64,000 bases of DNA from Carnobacterium viridans (GTDB lineage Bacteria; Bacillota; Bacilli; Lactobacillales; Carnobacteriaceae). The DNA lies in NCBI RefSeq assembly GCF_900102725.1, contig NZ_FNJW01000008.1, forward strand, positions 62,001 through 126,000, read 5' to 3'. Under the pieces are notes generated by a model, which saw only the letters and a program-made list of their open reading frames with translations, was not told where the DNA came from and ran no database searches. The translations under genes and the position numbers were made by a program. Shown here in pieces: positions 41,964 through 51,992 of the stretch. The first letter of the stretch is position 1. Each line of letters begins with the position of its first letter.

Positions 41964-42854
41964 TTATTTTGCTACTCCTTCAGTCCACTCAGCAACACGT
42001 TCAGGATTTGCTTCAATCCAAGCTTCAGCCGCATCTTCAGGATCTTCTCCTTCAGAAATATCTAGCATAATGCTTTCCATTTCTTCGGTTGTCCAATTAA
42101 ATTGATCTAATACTTGATAAGCTTCAGGCATATCTTCTTCAAGACCTTCACGAGCCATTGTATTGATTGTTTCTGATTCACCAAATGAATTTTCAGGATC
42201 TTCTAAATATTTCAAGTCATAAGAGGCGAACATCCAGTGTGGAGACCAACCAGTGATAACGATATCTTCTTTATTTTGAATCGCTTGCCCTAATGCAACA
42301 GTCATGGCACCTGATGAAGAAGTTTTAAGCTCCCATTCACTTAAATTTTCATAATCATTTAAAGCATTTTCAGTTGCGGCAACAACACCTGCACCAGGTT
42401 CGATACCAGTGATGCTCATTTCTGCTTCATCTTTAAGGTCAGCAATTGAATCCACATCCATATATTCAGGAACGACAAGGCCAACTAATGCGCCTTCTAA
42501 GTTTGGTCCTAAATTAACCATTTGATCGCCATATTCTTCAAATTGAGAACCGTGAGTAGCAGGTAACCAAGCAGCTACCATAGCGTCAGCATCCCCACTA
42601 GATACGGCTTGCCACATTACAGCGTTATCTAATGGAGTTAGTGTTACATCGTAACCTAAGTCTTCTAATACTTTACCAATAACGTTAGTAGAAGCAACTT
42701 CAGTATCCCATTCAACATAAGATAATTCAATTTCTTGTCCTTTACCAACAGAATCTTCATCTGTTTTAGCATCTTCTGTTGAACAACCTGCTGCAACTAA
42801 TGATAATCCTAAACCTGCTGTGAGACCTAAATGTTTCCAACTAATTTTTTTCAT
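41964..42854 (-). CDS. opuAC: Glycine betaine/proline-betaine-binding lipoprotein (OpuAC type)
   Basis: 296 residues. Substrate-binding component, tethered to the membrane by lipobox LVAAGC (Cys24). The mature part has the OpuAC fold with Trp-rich binding residues (LSYVEWDTEVAS, AVMWQAVSSGDADAMVAAWLP and the later GWSPHWMFASYDLKYL). It is the last gene of a minus-strand operon opuAA-opuAB-opuAC and lies 51 bp after the permease gene. Uptake of betaine protects against salt and cold. The operon's terminator region is interrupted by hairpin element B. Confidence 0.92.
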   Translation of the reverse strand: MKKISWKHLGLTAGLGLSLVAAGCSTEDAKTDEDSVGKGQEIELSYVEWDTEVASTNVIGKVLEDLGYDVTLTPLDNAVMWQAVSSGDADAMVAAWLPATHGSQFEEYGDQMVNLGPNLEGALVGLVVPEYMDVDSIADLKDEAEMSITGIEPGAGVVAATENALNDYENLSEWELKTSSSGAMTVALGQAIQNKEDIVITGWSPHWMFASYDLKYLEDPENSFGESETINTMAREGLEEDMPEAYQVLDQFNWTTEEMESIMLDISEGEDPEDAAEAWIEANPERVAEWTEGVAK

Positions 42855-42905
42855 ATTAAATTGAATTCCCCTTTTCAGTAACTAATTTTTTAATGATTAT
42901 GTTAT

Positions 42906-43751
42906 TTATTTTTTATTTAATTTTTGAGTTAAGCGGTCAATAATGATCGCTAAGACAACTAAACCTAAACCAGATACGAAACCTGTTCCGATTTGTGCAC
43001 GTTGTAAAGAAGAAAGAACTTCTCTACCTAAACCTGGAGCTCCAATCATTGAAGCAATAACTACCATAGATAAAGCCAACATAACAGTTTGGTTGATACC
43101 AGCCATAATCGTTGATTTAGCTAAAGGTAATTCTACTTTAAATAATTTTTGAGCACCTGTGCTACCAAAAGACTCAGAAGCTTCAACTAACTCATTTGAA
43201 ACTTGTCTAATTCCAAGATTAGTAAAGCGAACAGTAGGTGGGATGGCAAAGATTAAAGAGGCAAATACCCCTGGGACCATACCGATACCAAAGAAAGCAA
43301 CTGCAGGAATCAAGTAAACAAAAGCTGGCATTGTTTGCATGAAATCAAGAATAGGAGCAATAACAGCATTTGCGATTTTACTCTTAGCCATTAAAATTCC
43401 GAATGGAACTCCAATGATAACAGACAATAGACTTGCAACCAATACTAAAGTCAGGGTATTCATTAAGTCTTCCCAAAGACCTTGATTATAGGTAAACCAA
43501 AGGCCAATGATTGTAAATGTCGCCAATCCGAATTTTTTTCTTGAAGCAAAAAAAGCAATTACAGCAATAATCAAAATAAACAAAACTGGTGGAACAAGTA
43601 ATAATGTATCTGTCACAAATTTCATAAGGATTTCTGAATATTTTTGAATAGGGTCAAACAAAAAAGCAAACGTTTGAGTTACCCAACTTGTAAAGTTTTC
43701 TACAGCATCAGCTACTGGCAATTCTGGGATGATATCTAATATACTAGACAT
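42906..43751 (-). CDS. opuAB: Glycine betaine ABC transporter permease (OpuAB type)
   Basis: 281 residues from ATG 43751, which overlaps the 3' end of opuAA by 8 bp and has GAGGTG upstream. About six to seven membrane helices. The EAA-like coupling motif is [24 protein letters not shown], which docks on the ATPase, and [14 protein letters not shown] lies near the C-terminus. The N-terminal amphipathic segment ([20 protein letters not shown]) is typical of OpuAB/ProW, which lack a fused binding domain. Confidence 0.92.
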   Translation of the reverse strand: MSSILDIIPELPVADAVENFTSWVTQTFAFLFDPIQKYSEILMKFVTDTLLLVPPVLFILIIAVIAFFASRKKFGLATFTIIGLWFTYNQGLWEDLMNTLTLVLVASLLSVIIGVPFGILMAKSKIANAVIAPILDFMQTMPAFVYLIPAVAFFGIGMVPGVFASLIFAIPPTVRFTNLGIRQVSNELVEASESFGSTGAQKLFKVELPLAKSTIMAGINQTVMLALSMVVIASMIGAPGLGREVLSSLQRAQIGTGFVSGLGLVVLAIIIDRLTQKLNKK

Positions 43752-44940
43752 TTTCGAGCACCTCACTTTCTCCTGCAAGAGCAGCTATTACAGCGCCTCT
43801 GACAATTATACCAACTAACTTACCATCATCTACAACTGCTACGGGAGTAGTTGCATCATGAATAACTGAAAAAATATCGTTCATGGAAGTTGTTCTAGTA
43901 ACAGTTGGAATGTCTTTTTTCAGGATGTTTTCAATTGTTGTAATATTATTCTTACGAGCATCTGAAGCATCTTCTGCTGTGATATAACCTAAAAGATTAC
44001 GTTGGCTATCTACAACTAGGATGCTGGATATCCCTTCACTACGCATTTGCTCAAGTGCAAATCGCGGACCATGATTTTTTATATTCAAAGTTTCAGGACG
44101 TTGCATGATATTCTCTGCTGTGAGTACTTTAGAACGATCAACGTCTTCAACAAATTTTTCAACGTAATCATTAGCTGGATTAGTTAATATTTCTTCAGGA
44201 GTACCGATCTGTACAATTGATCCATCTTTCATCAAGGCGATTTTATCCCCAATTCGTAAAGCTTCATTTAAATCATGAGTGATAAAAATAATCGTTTTTT
44301 TCACTTTAGATTGAAGCTCAATTAATTCATCTTGCATTTCACGACGAATCAATGGGTCTAATGCTGAGAAAGCTTCATCCATTAATAATATTTCAGGGTC
44401 ATTCGCTAAAGCACGTGCTAATCCTACACGTTGTTGCATTCCGCCAGATAATTGATTAGGGTATTGATCTTTGTACTCACCTAAACCTGCATTATCTAGA
44501 GCTTTTTGAGCTCTTTGTTGTCTTTCAGCCTTGTCAACACCTTGAATTTCTAGACCATATTCAGTATTTTCTAAAATTGTTCGATGAGGAAAGAGACCAA
44601 AATTTTGGAAAACCATACTTAATTTTTCTCTTCTGACTTGACGTAAAGCTTTTTTATCCATTTTAGAAAGATTCTCATCATCTATATAGATATCTCCTTT
44701 TGTAGGATCGATTAAACGATTGAACATTCGAACAAGAGTTGATTTTCCGCTACCAGATAATCCCATAATAACGAAAATTTCACCTTCTTCAATAGTGAAA
44801 CTAACATTATTAACTCCGACAGTGGCCCCCGTTTCTTTTAGAATTTCTTGCTTAGATTTTTGTTCTTTCAACATTTCTAAGGCTTGTGTTGTTCTTTTAC
44901 CAAAAACTTTCGATACATTTTCAACAGTTATTTTTGACAA
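43744..44940 (-). CDS. opuAA: Glycine betaine ABC transporter ATPase with CBS domains (OpuAA type)
   Basis: 398 residues. ATP-binding subunit. Walker [10 protein letters not shown] (about 59-67), signature LSGGMQQR (about 164-171), Walker [13 protein letters not shown]. Two CBS domains occupy about 285-390 ([15 protein letters not shown] and [14 protein letters not shown]); in the Lactococcus and related transporters such a tandem senses ionic strength. First gene of the operon, start 44940 after AAGGAGATG. This implies import switched on at high internal salt. Confidence 0.93.
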   Translation of the reverse strand: MSKITVENVSKVFGKRTTQALEMLKEQKSKQEILKETGATVGVNNVSFTIEEGEIFVIMGLSGSGKSTLVRMFNRLIDPTKGDIYIDDENLSKMDKKALRQVRREKLSMVFQNFGLFPHRTILENTEYGLEIQGVDKAERQQRAQKALDNAGLGEYKDQYPNQLSGGMQQRVGLARALANDPEILLMDEAFSALDPLIRREMQDELIELQSKVKKTIIFITHDLNEALRIGDKIALMKDGSIVQIGTPEEILTNPANDYVEKFVEDVDRSKVLTAENIMQRPETLNIKNHGPRFALEQMRSEGISSILVVDSQRNLLGYITAEDASDARKNNITTIENILKKDIPTVTRTTSMNDIFSVIHDATTPVAVVDDGKLVGIIVRGAVIAALAGESEVLENV

Positions 44941-45375
44941 AATAACATCTCCTTTCCCTTTTTAGGTATGAATCTCAAACTAGTAAATCAAAATGATATA
45001 AGAGAGAATCCAAACATAAATTGACTAGCCAATCACTTTTCATAGTAGTTTTATCTAAAACCACTTTTACGAAAAAACAACGACAACTATTCATAAAAAA
45101 AATAGTTCTAAATGGAACACAATAATCAGTGTAACATGAATGAAAAAAAATGAAAAACAAAAGCATTTTCAAAAATAAGCTTTAGTACCTTTGTTTTGCC
45201 TTCATAACAGACCTTAGAGCACGAATAAAAAAAATGAAAAAACTTTTTTTTTGCCCCTTTTTTGCCCGTTTTTTGAAAAAAATTAACATTAGGTTGGACA
45301 TATAACTTGTGGTTTTTAAAAGGGATTGCTAAACTAATTTTAAGTACTTTAATATCTCAAAAGGGTGGACGATGG
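44941..45375. other. Intergenic region between divergent opuA and HD-domain genes
   Basis: No gene is seen. It should hold both promoters. A small hairpin AACTATT / AATAGTT (about 45083-45107) and unusual runs (T9-GCCCC-T6-GCCC-G-T6, 45244-45275) are present. A weak TTGGAC (45293-45298) with TTAAAA 16 bp later could drive the HD gene. No certain promoter for opuA was found. Confidence 0.35.
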
Positions 45376-46041
45376 ATGTTAACACAATTGCAAAAAAAAA
45401 TAATAAATGAGACAGAAGAATACGTCTACCAACTTTTAAAAGATGATGCTAGTGGTCATGATTGGTGGCACATTCACCGCGTACGAAATTTAACTAAAAG
45501 TATAGCGCAAAAAGAAAAAGGCAATATTAATCTGTTTATTTGTGAAATGGCTGCTCTCTTACATGACGTAGCAGACGGCAAGTTAAATAAATCTGAAGCT
45601 GAAGGAGAAAAAAAGGTTAGAGTATGGCTTTCCAGATATTCACTAAGCAAACAAGAAATCGAACAGGTAATGGAAATTATTCTTCATATGTCTTATAAGG
45701 GCGGAACAAATAAAGTTATACTATCTTCTATAGAAGGACAAATTGTTCAAGATGCAGATCGGTTGGATGCAATAGGGGCGATCGGAATTGCACGAACGAT
45801 GGCCTACTCAGGTTCAAAAAAACGGTTAATTCATGATCCAGCGAAAAAACCACGAAATCAGCTTACAATTGAAGATTATCGTTCGGGAGAAGACACAGCA
45901 ATTATGCATTTTTATGAAAAATTATTGAAATTAAAAAATAAGATGAATACGAGTATTGGAAAAGAAATGGCTGAAAAAAGGCATGCTTACATGGAAGCAT
46001 ACTTAGAAGAGTTTTATGCTGAGTGGGATGGGGAAAAATAG
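45376..46041 (+). CDS. HD-domain phosphohydrolase
   Basis: 221 residues from ATG 45376, preceded by GGGTGG; a longer in-frame extension to 45307 is unsupported. HD superfamily metal motifs are all present: GHDWWHIHRVRN (His), ALLHDVADGK (HD pair, about 66-67) and DADRLDAIGAIGIART (distal Asp). It matches a common family of small HD hydrolases (YedJ-like) proposed to act on nucleotides. The substrate is unknown. No membrane or signal segment. Confidence 0.85.
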   Translation: MLTQLQKKIINETEEYVYQLLKDDASGHDWWHIHRVRNLTKSIAQKEKGNINLFICEMAALLHDVADGKLNKSEAEGEKKVRVWLSRYSLSKQEIEQVMEIILHMSYKGGTNKVILSSIEGQIVQDADRLDAIGAIGIARTMAYSGSKKRLIHDPAKKPRNQLTIEDYRSGEDTAIMHFYEKLLKLKNKMNTSIGKEMAEKRHAYMEAYLEEFYAEWDGEK

Positions 46042-46093
46042 CTCACAACTTAAAATTCTATGGGATTTGAAATGAAAGTATGGGAGGCTTGTT

Positions 46094-46588
46094 ATGAATG
46101 ATATAAATGATCTAATATTAAGAGAAGCAACGGTAGGCGATATTCTTATAATAGAAGATTATACAATAGAAGAAACACCCTATACAGTGAAACCTATGGA
46201 TGGTATGACAGAAAGTTTACATGAAAGCGAAAAACATCCGATTTTAGTGTTAGACGGGGATAAAATGGTAGCCTTTTTTATTCTTCAAACTGGAGATGCT
46301 GTTCTAAAGTATGGTTCAAACTCACATGCAATCTTATTAAAAGCCCATTCAGTTGATAGGCAGTATCTAAAACAAGGATATGGAAAAGCATCAATAGAAA
46401 AACTACCTAGTTTTGTTAGCGAACATTTTCCTTCTATTAATGAAATTATCTTATTAGTTGATTACGATAACATTAGTGGACAAATGCTGTATATGAAATC
46501 TGGATTTAAAGACACTAAAAATAGGGTGAAAGAGTTAGATGGATATAAATTTATTTACTCTAAAACACTTACAAACGAAATAAGTTAA
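46094..46588 (+). CDS. GNAT-family N-acetyltransferase
   Basis: 164 residues from ATG 46094 after GGGAGG. The GNAT fold is recognisable from ILREATVGDILIIEDY at the N-terminus, central strands ILVLDGDKMVAFFILQ, the acetyl-CoA loop region VDRQYLKQGYGKASIEKLP (Q/R-x-x-G-x-G/A pattern, about 94-104) and the C-terminal NISGQMLYMKSGFKDT. Small-molecule or peptide substrate unknown. It lies 52 bp after the HD gene and is probably cotranscribed with it. The promoter and riboswitch of thiT begin just downstream. Confidence 0.82.
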   Translation: MNDINDLILREATVGDILIIEDYTIEETPYTVKPMDGMTESLHESEKHPILVLDGDKMVAFFILQTGDAVLKYGSNSHAILLKAHSVDRQYLKQGYGKASIEKLPSFVSEHFPSINEIILLVDYDNISGQMLYMKSGFKDTKNRVKELDGYKFIYSKTLTNEIS

Positions 46589-46619
46589 TATTGGGGTGAA
46601 AAACCTTATAAATGATTTA

Positions 46620-46648
46620 TTGACAACTCCTAACAATCATCGTAAAAT
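46620..46648 (+). promoter_or_regulatory. Promoter of thiT
   Basis: TTGACA (46620-46625), a 17-bp spacer, then TAAAAT (46643-46648): a near-consensus sigma-A promoter about 25 bp before the TPP aptamer. Confidence 0.8.
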
Positions 46649-46678
46649 AGAGGATGTAATAAAAATTAAATGAACAAC

Positions 46679-46772
46679 CATCACAAAGGGGTGCTGTAAA
46701 AAGCTGAGATTGAATCAATTGATTCTAACCCTTGGAACCTGTTCGTTAGGACGAGCGTAGGGATTGTGACGG
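46679..46772 (+). ncRNA. TPP riboswitch (THI element)
   Basis: The conserved TPP core is visible in order: AGGGGTGC, GCTGAGAT, ACCCTTGGAACCTG, then CGTAGGGA, closed by stem P1 TCACAA (46681-46686) / TTGTGA (46764-46769). The TPP-binding GCTGAGA and the pyrophosphate-binding CGTAGGGA elements are intact. It senses thiamine diphosphate and turns off thiT downstream. Confidence 0.96.
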
Positions 46773-46808
46773 GGACGAAATGTTATTTATGTATAATGAT
46801 AATTCGAG

Positions 46809-46858
46809 CTCCTCCTTTGATGTGTGGCACTGTTCAACACATAAGGAGGAGTTTTTTT
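46809..46858 (+). terminator. Expression-platform terminator that also covers the thiT RBS
   Basis: CTCCTCCTT..ATGTGT pairs with ACACATAAGGAGGAG, giving about 15 bp with a 2-nt bulge and an 11-nt loop, followed by a U7 run at 46852-46858. The 3' arm contains the ribosome-binding site AAGGAGGA (46843-46850), and the U-run provides the first two bases of the UUG start codon at 46857. Confidence 0.85.
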
Positions 46859-47420
46859 GAGAAATGATCGATTACGAGTTTGGATAGAAGGAACAATAGT
46901 TGCTGCTTTAGCTATTGTATTGTCCCTGATTCCAACAAATATTGGAACAGGATTTACCATCTCTTTAGGGATGATACCGCTGACCTTGTTTGCTTTTAGA
47001 CGTGGATTTGTAGCAGCGACTGCAGCGGGTTTTCTTTGGGGGGTTTTGCATTTTTTGATAGGAAATGCTAGTATTTTGCATCCATTACAAGGATTTATAG
47101 AGTATTTTGTTGCATTTGCATTTGTTGGTTTTGCAGGCGTAGTTAGGAAGCCTTTACAACTTGCTTTTAAAGAAAATAATCAATTCAAACAATATCAATT
47201 TATTTTAATTGGAACGATTACTGGTACAATTGCCCGTTTCTTTTGGCACTTTATTGCAGGTTATTATTTCTGGGGAAGCTATGCTCCTGAAGGCATGAAT
47301 CCCATTTGGTACTCATTTATTGCGAATGGTGGAAGTGCATTAGCAACGGGAATAGCTACTAGTGTAGTGTTGTGCATCATGGACAAAACGACGCCAACTT
47401 TATTTTTACCAAAAAACTAA
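46857..47420 (+). CDS. thiT: Thiamine transporter ThiT (ECF S-component)
   Basis: 187 residues. Six-helix substrate-binding membrane protein that delivers thiamine to the shared ECF module. Recognised from LRVWIEGTIVAALAIVLSLIP, ISLGMIPLTLFAFRRG (the motif that meets the ECF-T subunit is in the first helices), FIEYFVAFAFVGFAG and RFFWHFIAGYYFWG, whose aromatic residues form the thiamine pocket in Lactococcus ThiT. The start is UUG 46857, 7 nt after AAGGAGG; no alternative in-frame ATG exists nearby. Regulation by the TPP riboswitch upstream supports the assignment. Confidence 0.94.
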   Translation: MRNDRLRVWIEGTIVAALAIVLSLIPTNIGTGFTISLGMIPLTLFAFRRGFVAATAAGFLWGVLHFLIGNASILHPLQGFIEYFVAFAFVGFAGVVRKPLQLAFKENNQFKQYQFILIGTITGTIARFFWHFIAGYYFWGSYAPEGMNPIWYSFIANGGSALATGIATSVVLCIMDKTTPTLFLPKN

Positions 47421-47581
47421 GGTTTGATTTACTTAAATAAGTCTATAGATTGAGAGATTGGATAATTACTCCAGTCTCTTTTTTCTTTGATAATTATTTT
47501 TTTATACAACTAATTTCTAGTAGCTAAAAGAAAAAGGAAGTAGTAAGATTAGATAATAATAAGGTGGAGAGGAATACTTGA

Positions 47582-49033
47582 ATGGACATTATAAGATACA
47601 TATTATTAGGGCTCTACTTTTTGAACCTTTTACTTTCCGTTATTACAGTATTTCGTGAAAAACGTGATATTGCAGCTACTTGGGCTTGGTTACTTGTGTT
47701 AATTCTTTTACCAGGTATAGGATTTATTTTTTATTTATTTATTGGGAAAAAATTGACCCGCGAAAAAATATTTGATATTAAATCGCAAGAAAATATAGGT
47801 ATGCCAGAGCTTGTGCAGGCTCAAAAGGAAATGCTGGCTGATGATGAAGACTTATTATCTGAAAGACAAGCCTCTGAAAATGCTAAGGAAATGGCTAGTT
47901 TGTTTTTAGAAAGTGATGAATCCATTTTAACAAAAGGAAACAAGGTTGAGTTATTTACCGATGGGGCAGAAAAATTTGATTCATTAATTGAAGATATTTC
48001 TAAAGCAGAACATCATATCCATATGATCTATTACATTATTCATAACGATAAAATTGGGAAACGTGTCCTCAGAGCATTGGAAGAACGTGCAGCTGCAGGA
48101 GTAGAAGTTCTTGTCATTTATGATGCATTAGGATCTAGATCATTAAGACCAAAATTTTTTAAAACCTTAAAAAAATTAGGTGGAAAAGCTGAACCGTTTT
48201 TTGGATCTAAGCTACCAATTATTAATTTACGCTTTAATTATCGGAATCACCGGAAAATTGTAGTAATTGATGGTAAAATTGGGTACACTGGTGGTTTTAA
48301 TGTAGGAGACGAATATTTAGGCGAATATAAGAAATTTGGCTACTGGAGAGACACTCATTTGAAAATTCAAGGAAATGCAGTGTTAGCGTTGCAAACTCGC
48401 TTTCTAATGGACTGGAATGCAGCTGTTTCAAACCATAAATTGGAATATGAAGAAAATTATTTTCCTTTGATTGATAAAAAAGGACACGCAAATATTCAAG
48501 TTGTGTCTAGCGGTCCTGATTCAGATCTTGAACAAATAAAAAAAGGGTATATCAAAATGATTAGTATGGCAAAAGAATCAGTTTTCATACAAACACCCTA
48601 TTTTGTTCCAGACGATTCAGTATTAGAATCTATCCAAATTGCCGTTATGTCTGGAATTGACGTGAAAATTATGATACCAAATAAACCAGATCATCCCTTT
48701 ATTTATCGTGCAACAATGTATTACGCAGAGGCTATGGTAAATGCAGGAGCAGAAGTATACATCTACGATAATGGTTTCTTACATGCAAAAACAGTTGTTG
48801 TTGATGGAGATATATGTTCGATTGGGACAGCCAACTTTGATATCCGAAGTTTTAAATTAAATTTTGAGGTGAATGTTTTTATCTACGATGATAAGATTGC
48901 AAAACAACAAGAACAATTTTTCTATGAAGATATGAAGAAAAGTTATCTGTTAACTAAAGAAATGCTAGACAACCAATCTAAATGGTTAAAATTTAAACAA
49001 ATATTTTCACGATTATTCTCTCCAATATTATAA
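47582..49033 (+). CDS. cls: Cardiolipin synthase
   Basis: 483 residues. Condenses two phosphatidylglycerols into cardiolipin at the membrane. Two N-terminal helices (ILLGLYFLNLLLSVITVF and TWAWLLVLILLPGIGFIFY) precede two phospholipase-D HKD motifs: NHRKIVVIDGKIGYTGG (about 221) and FLHAKTVVVDGDICSIG (about 400), each with His, Lys and Asp. The start is ATG 47582, with AGGTGGAGAGG upstream. Cardiolipin content rises under salt stress in many Firmicutes, which fits the neighbouring osmolyte transporters. Confidence 0.94.
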   Translation: MDIIRYILLGLYFLNLLLSVITVFREKRDIAATWAWLLVLILLPGIGFIFYLFIGKKLTREKIFDIKSQENIGMPELVQAQKEMLADDEDLLSERQASENAKEMASLFLESDESILTKGNKVELFTDGAEKFDSLIEDISKAEHHIHMIYYIIHNDKIGKRVLRALEERAAAGVEVLVIYDALGSRSLRPKFFKTLKKLGGKAEPFFGSKLPIINLRFNYRNHRKIVVIDGKIGYTGGFNVGDEYLGEYKKFGYWRDTHLKIQGNAVLALQTRFLMDWNAAVSNHKLEYEENYFPLIDKKGHANIQVVSSGPDSDLEQIKKGYIKMISMAKESVFIQTPYFVPDDSVLESIQIAVMSGIDVKIMIPNKPDHPFIYRATMYYAEAMVNAGAEVYIYDNGFLHAKTVVVDGDICSIGTANFDIRSFKLNFEVNVFIYDDKIAKQQEQFFYEDMKKSYLLTKEMLDNQSKWLKFKQIFSRLFSPIL

Positions 49034-49036
49034 ACA

Positions 49037-49090
49037 ATAAATAAGCAAGGTTGAAACAAGTAATTTTTTGTTTCAACCTTGCTTATTTAT
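49037..49090. terminator. Long hairpin after cls
   Basis: ATAAATAAGCAAGGTTGAAACAA / TTGTTTCAACCTTGCTTATTTAT: a stem of more than 20 bp with a short loop. The tail after it is weak in T, so termination efficiency is uncertain, but the position suits the end of cls. Confidence 0.7.
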
Positions 49091-49196
49091 GAGTGTATTT
49101 TAATTAAAAAGTATCAAATTTGCTTAGGAGTAGCTTCTTTGAGATAATGAGTAGGAGTATGGTCAAAAAAACGAAACTATATAAGAGGTGAATGTA

Positions 49197-50381
49197 ATGA
49201 TAGAATTTAAAAATGTTTCCAAAGTCTACAAAGGTGGAAAAAAAGCTGTTGACAATATTAACCTCACATTTAATGATGGAGAGTTTATTGTATTTATTGG
49301 TACGAGTGGAAGTGGAAAAACAACTTCTATGCGTATGATCAATCGCATGATTGAACCAACATCAGGCCAGATTTTAATTAACGGAGAAGATATTATGAAG
49401 AAAGATTCTGTTCAGTTGAGACGTAAAATCGGCTATGTTATCCAACAAATTGGCTTAATGCCACATATGACCATTTATGACAATATCGTAATGGTTCCTA
49501 AATTATTAAAATGGACTGAAGATAAGCAACGAGAATCTGCAGAACGTTTATTAGAGAAAGTCGATTTGCCAAAAGAATTTTTGTCACGTTACCCAGCTGA
49601 ACTTTCTGGTGGACAGCAACAAAGAATTGGAGTTATCCGTGCTTTAGCCGCTGATCAAGATGTGATATTGATGGATGAGCCATTTGGAGCATTAGACCCT
49701 ATTACTAGAGATGCTTTACAAGAATTAGTTAAAGAGTTGCAAGTGGAAATGGGGAAAACTTTTATTTTTGTTACTCATGATATGGATGAAGCGTTAAAAT
49801 TAGCTGATCGCATTGTTATTATGCAGAACGGGCGTGTAGTACAGTTTGATACGCCAGATAATATATTAGCTGAACCGGCCAATCAATTTGTTGAAGATTT
49901 TATCGGTGAAGACCGTTTAATTCAAGCTAGACCAAATATTCAAACAGTAGATCAAGTCATGATAAAAAATCCGATTTCAGTAACTCCAGGAAAATCAATT
50001 TCAGAAGCTATCCGTTTAATGAGAGATAAACGCGTGGATTCGTTATTTGTGACCGATGATTCAGGTGTGTTGAAAGGATATGTAGATATCGAAAAAATTG
50101 ACCGTAACCGTAAGCGTGCGACAAGTGTTGGCGACATCATGATTGATAAAGTTTATTTTGTTAGAGAAGGCACTCTTTTAAGAGACACTGTTCAACGGAT
50201 TCTAAAACGTGGATTTAAAAATATCCCAGTTGTGGATAATAAAGGTCGTTTAATTGGTCTAGTTACTCGTGCTTCATTAGTAGATGTGGTTTACGATACG
50301 ATATGGGGTGAAGAACAAGAAGAAGAGCTGACAACCAGCAGTGTTTTTGAGACAACCAGTCCTAAAGAAAGCAACGAATAG
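49197..50381 (+). CDS. opuCA: Quaternary amine/osmolyte ABC transporter ATPase with CBS domains (OpuCA type)
   Basis: 394 residues from ATG 49197, 9 nt after AGAGGTG; a GTG 9 bp upstream is less likely. Walker [12 protein letters not shown], signature LSGGQQQR, Walker [13 protein letters not shown]. Tandem CBS domains (about 255-375) include [18 protein letters not shown] and [17 protein letters not shown]. First gene of a four-gene operon encoding an importer for carnitine, choline or betaine. It is a second system, distinct from the opuA operon 5 kb upstream. Confidence 0.92.
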   Translation: MIEFKNVSKVYKGGKKAVDNINLTFNDGEFIVFIGTSGSGKTTSMRMINRMIEPTSGQILINGEDIMKKDSVQLRRKIGYVIQQIGLMPHMTIYDNIVMVPKLLKWTEDKQRESAERLLEKVDLPKEFLSRYPAELSGGQQQRIGVIRALAADQDVILMDEPFGALDPITRDALQELVKELQVEMGKTFIFVTHDMDEALKLADRIVIMQNGRVVQFDTPDNILAEPANQFVEDFIGEDRLIQARPNIQTVDQVMIKNPISVTPGKSISEAIRLMRDKRVDSLFVTDDSGVLKGYVDIEKIDRNRKRATSVGDIMIDKVYFVREGTLLRDTVQRILKRGFKNIPVVDNKGRLIGLVTRASLVDVVYDTIWGEEQEEELTTSSVFETTSPKESNE

Positions 50382-50395
50382 AGGAGGAAAAGACT

Positions 50396-51031
50396 ATGGC
50401 TGAATTTTTTGCAACAAATGGCTCTGATTTACTCCTGAAAACATGGGAACATTTTTATATTTCAGCACTTGCATTGGCATTAGGCGTTATTGTAGCTGTC
50501 CCTTTGGGAGTTTTATTAACACGGTTCGAGAAAAGCGCTAAATTTATTATTGGTTTATCTACTATTTTACAAACGGTGCCTTCATTAGCACTGCTGGCTT
50601 TAATGATTCCATTATTTGGAATTGGTAAGGTACCTGCCATCGTAGCATTGTTTATCTATTCTTTGTTACCTATTTTAAGGAATACTTATATAGGAATGAA
50701 TGGAGTAGATGTTAACTTAAGAGATGCAGGAAAAGGAATGGGAATGACAAACATTCAATTGATTCGTAATGTGGAGTTGCCTCAAGCCGCACCGGTTATT
50801 ATGGCGGGAATTCGATTGTCCGGGGTTTACGTTATCTCATGGGCTGCTTTAGCCTCATACATTGGTGCAGGTGGATTAGGTGATTATATCTTTAATGGAT
50901 TAAATCTTTTTATACCTAGTTTAATTATTGGTGGGACTATACCTGTGACTATTCTTGCATTATTGACAGATTATGCATTAGGAAAACTAGAGAAAAAAGT
51001 AACGCCTAGAGTTGTGCAAGGTATTGAATAG
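50396..51031 (+). CDS. opuCB: Osmolyte ABC transporter permease (OpuCB type)
   Basis: 211 residues, about six membrane helices. The coupling loop [27 protein letters not shown] and the C-terminal [16 protein letters not shown] are characteristic of OpuCB/OpuBB permeases. ATG 50396 follows GAGGAGG, 14 bp after opuCA. It pairs with OpuCD to form the heterodimeric membrane domain. Confidence 0.92.
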   Translation: MAEFFATNGSDLLLKTWEHFYISALALALGVIVAVPLGVLLTRFEKSAKFIIGLSTILQTVPSLALLALMIPLFGIGKVPAIVALFIYSLLPILRNTYIGMNGVDVNLRDAGKGMGMTNIQLIRNVELPQAAPVIMAGIRLSGVYVISWAALASYIGAGGLGDYIFNGLNLFIPSLIIGGTIPVTILALLTDYALGKLEKKVTPRVVQGIE

Positions 51032-51044
51032 GAGGGCTTCAACT

Positions 51045-51992
51045 ATGAAGAAGATTCAAAAAATTGCTGCCCTTTTTTTAGCAGCAATACTATTAAGCAG
51101 TTGTTCGCTGCCTGGACTAAGCAGCGGGTTTAATGAAGAAGGTATCACCATTACAGGTGGTTCAACCACCGAGCAACAAATTGCTGGATACATTGTTGAA
51201 GGGATGGTTGAGCATTACATTGATATAGATGCTCAAATTGTCAATAATCTAGGTTCGTCTTCTCTAAACCATCAAGCTTTGATTGGTGGAGATGCGAATG
51301 TTGCAGCAATAAAGTATACTGGAACTTCGTTGACTGGTGAGCTAGGACAAGATCCTATTACAGACCCTGAAGTAGCATTGGATCTAGTTGTTGAGGGATT
51401 TGCGGCTGAGTTTGATCAAAAATGGTTTCCGACATATGGATTTGCTAATACGTATGCTTTTATGGTAACACAAGAACTGGCAGATCAATATGACTTAGTT
51501 ACAATTAGTGATTTAGAAGACATTGCTGGTGAACTTGATGCCGGAGTAGATACCTCTTGGATCCAACGTGTAGGGGATGGCTATGATGCATTTCTAGATA
51601 CTTATGGTTTTGACTTTAATCGTGTGTATCCTATGCAAATCGGTTTAGTTTATAATGCATTACAAGCTGGTGAAATGGATGTTGTGCTGGGTTATTCAAC
51701 AGATGGTCGTATTAAAAGTTATGACTTAGTGGTATTGGAAGATGATAAACAATTATTCCCTCCGTATGACGCAAGTCCGGTTGCAACTTTTGATGTTTTA
51801 GAAGCGTATCCTGAATTGGATAAAGTATTAACAAAGTTGAAAGGTACAATATCGGATGAAAAAATGCAAGAATTAAACTATATTTCAGATAATAATTTAA
51901 TTGAACCTAAGATTGTAGCGAACGATTTTTTGAAAGAAAATAATTATTTTGAATCAGTTGAAGTAAGCGAAGAAGGAGGCGAACAAGAATGA
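51045..51992 (+). CDS. opuCC: Osmolyte-binding lipoprotein (OpuCC type)
   Basis: 315 residues from ATG 51045, behind AGGAGGG. Lipobox ILLSSC (Cys20) tethers it to the membrane. The mature protein matches the OpuBC/OpuCC quaternary-amine binding fold (ITITGGSTTEQQIAGYIVEG, TGTSLTGELGQDPI, MQIGLVYNALQAGEMDVVLGYSTDGRI). This family binds choline, carnitine or betaine; which one cannot be read from the sequence with confidence. Its stop overlaps the opuCD start by 4 bp. Confidence 0.92.
   Translation: MKKIQKIAALFLAAILLSSCSLPGLSSGFNEEGITITGGSTTEQQIAGYIVEGMVEHYIDIDAQIVNNLGSSSLNHQALIGGDANVAAIKYTGTSLTGELGQDPITDPEVALDLVVEGFAAEFDQKWFPTYGFANTYAFMVTQELADQYDLVTISDLEDIAGELDAGVDTSWIQRVGDGYDAFLDTYGFDFNRVYPMQIGLVYNALQAGEMDVVLGYSTDGRIKSYDLVVLEDDKQLFPPYDASPVATFDVLEAYPELDKVLTKLKGTISDEKMQELNYISDNNLIEPKIVANDFLKENNYFESVEVSEEGGEQE

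Noticed and set aside
45230-45280. T9-GCCCC-T6-GCCC-G-T6 pattern as a repeat array
   Set aside because: Only two imperfect units; most likely simple AT-rich intergenic composition.
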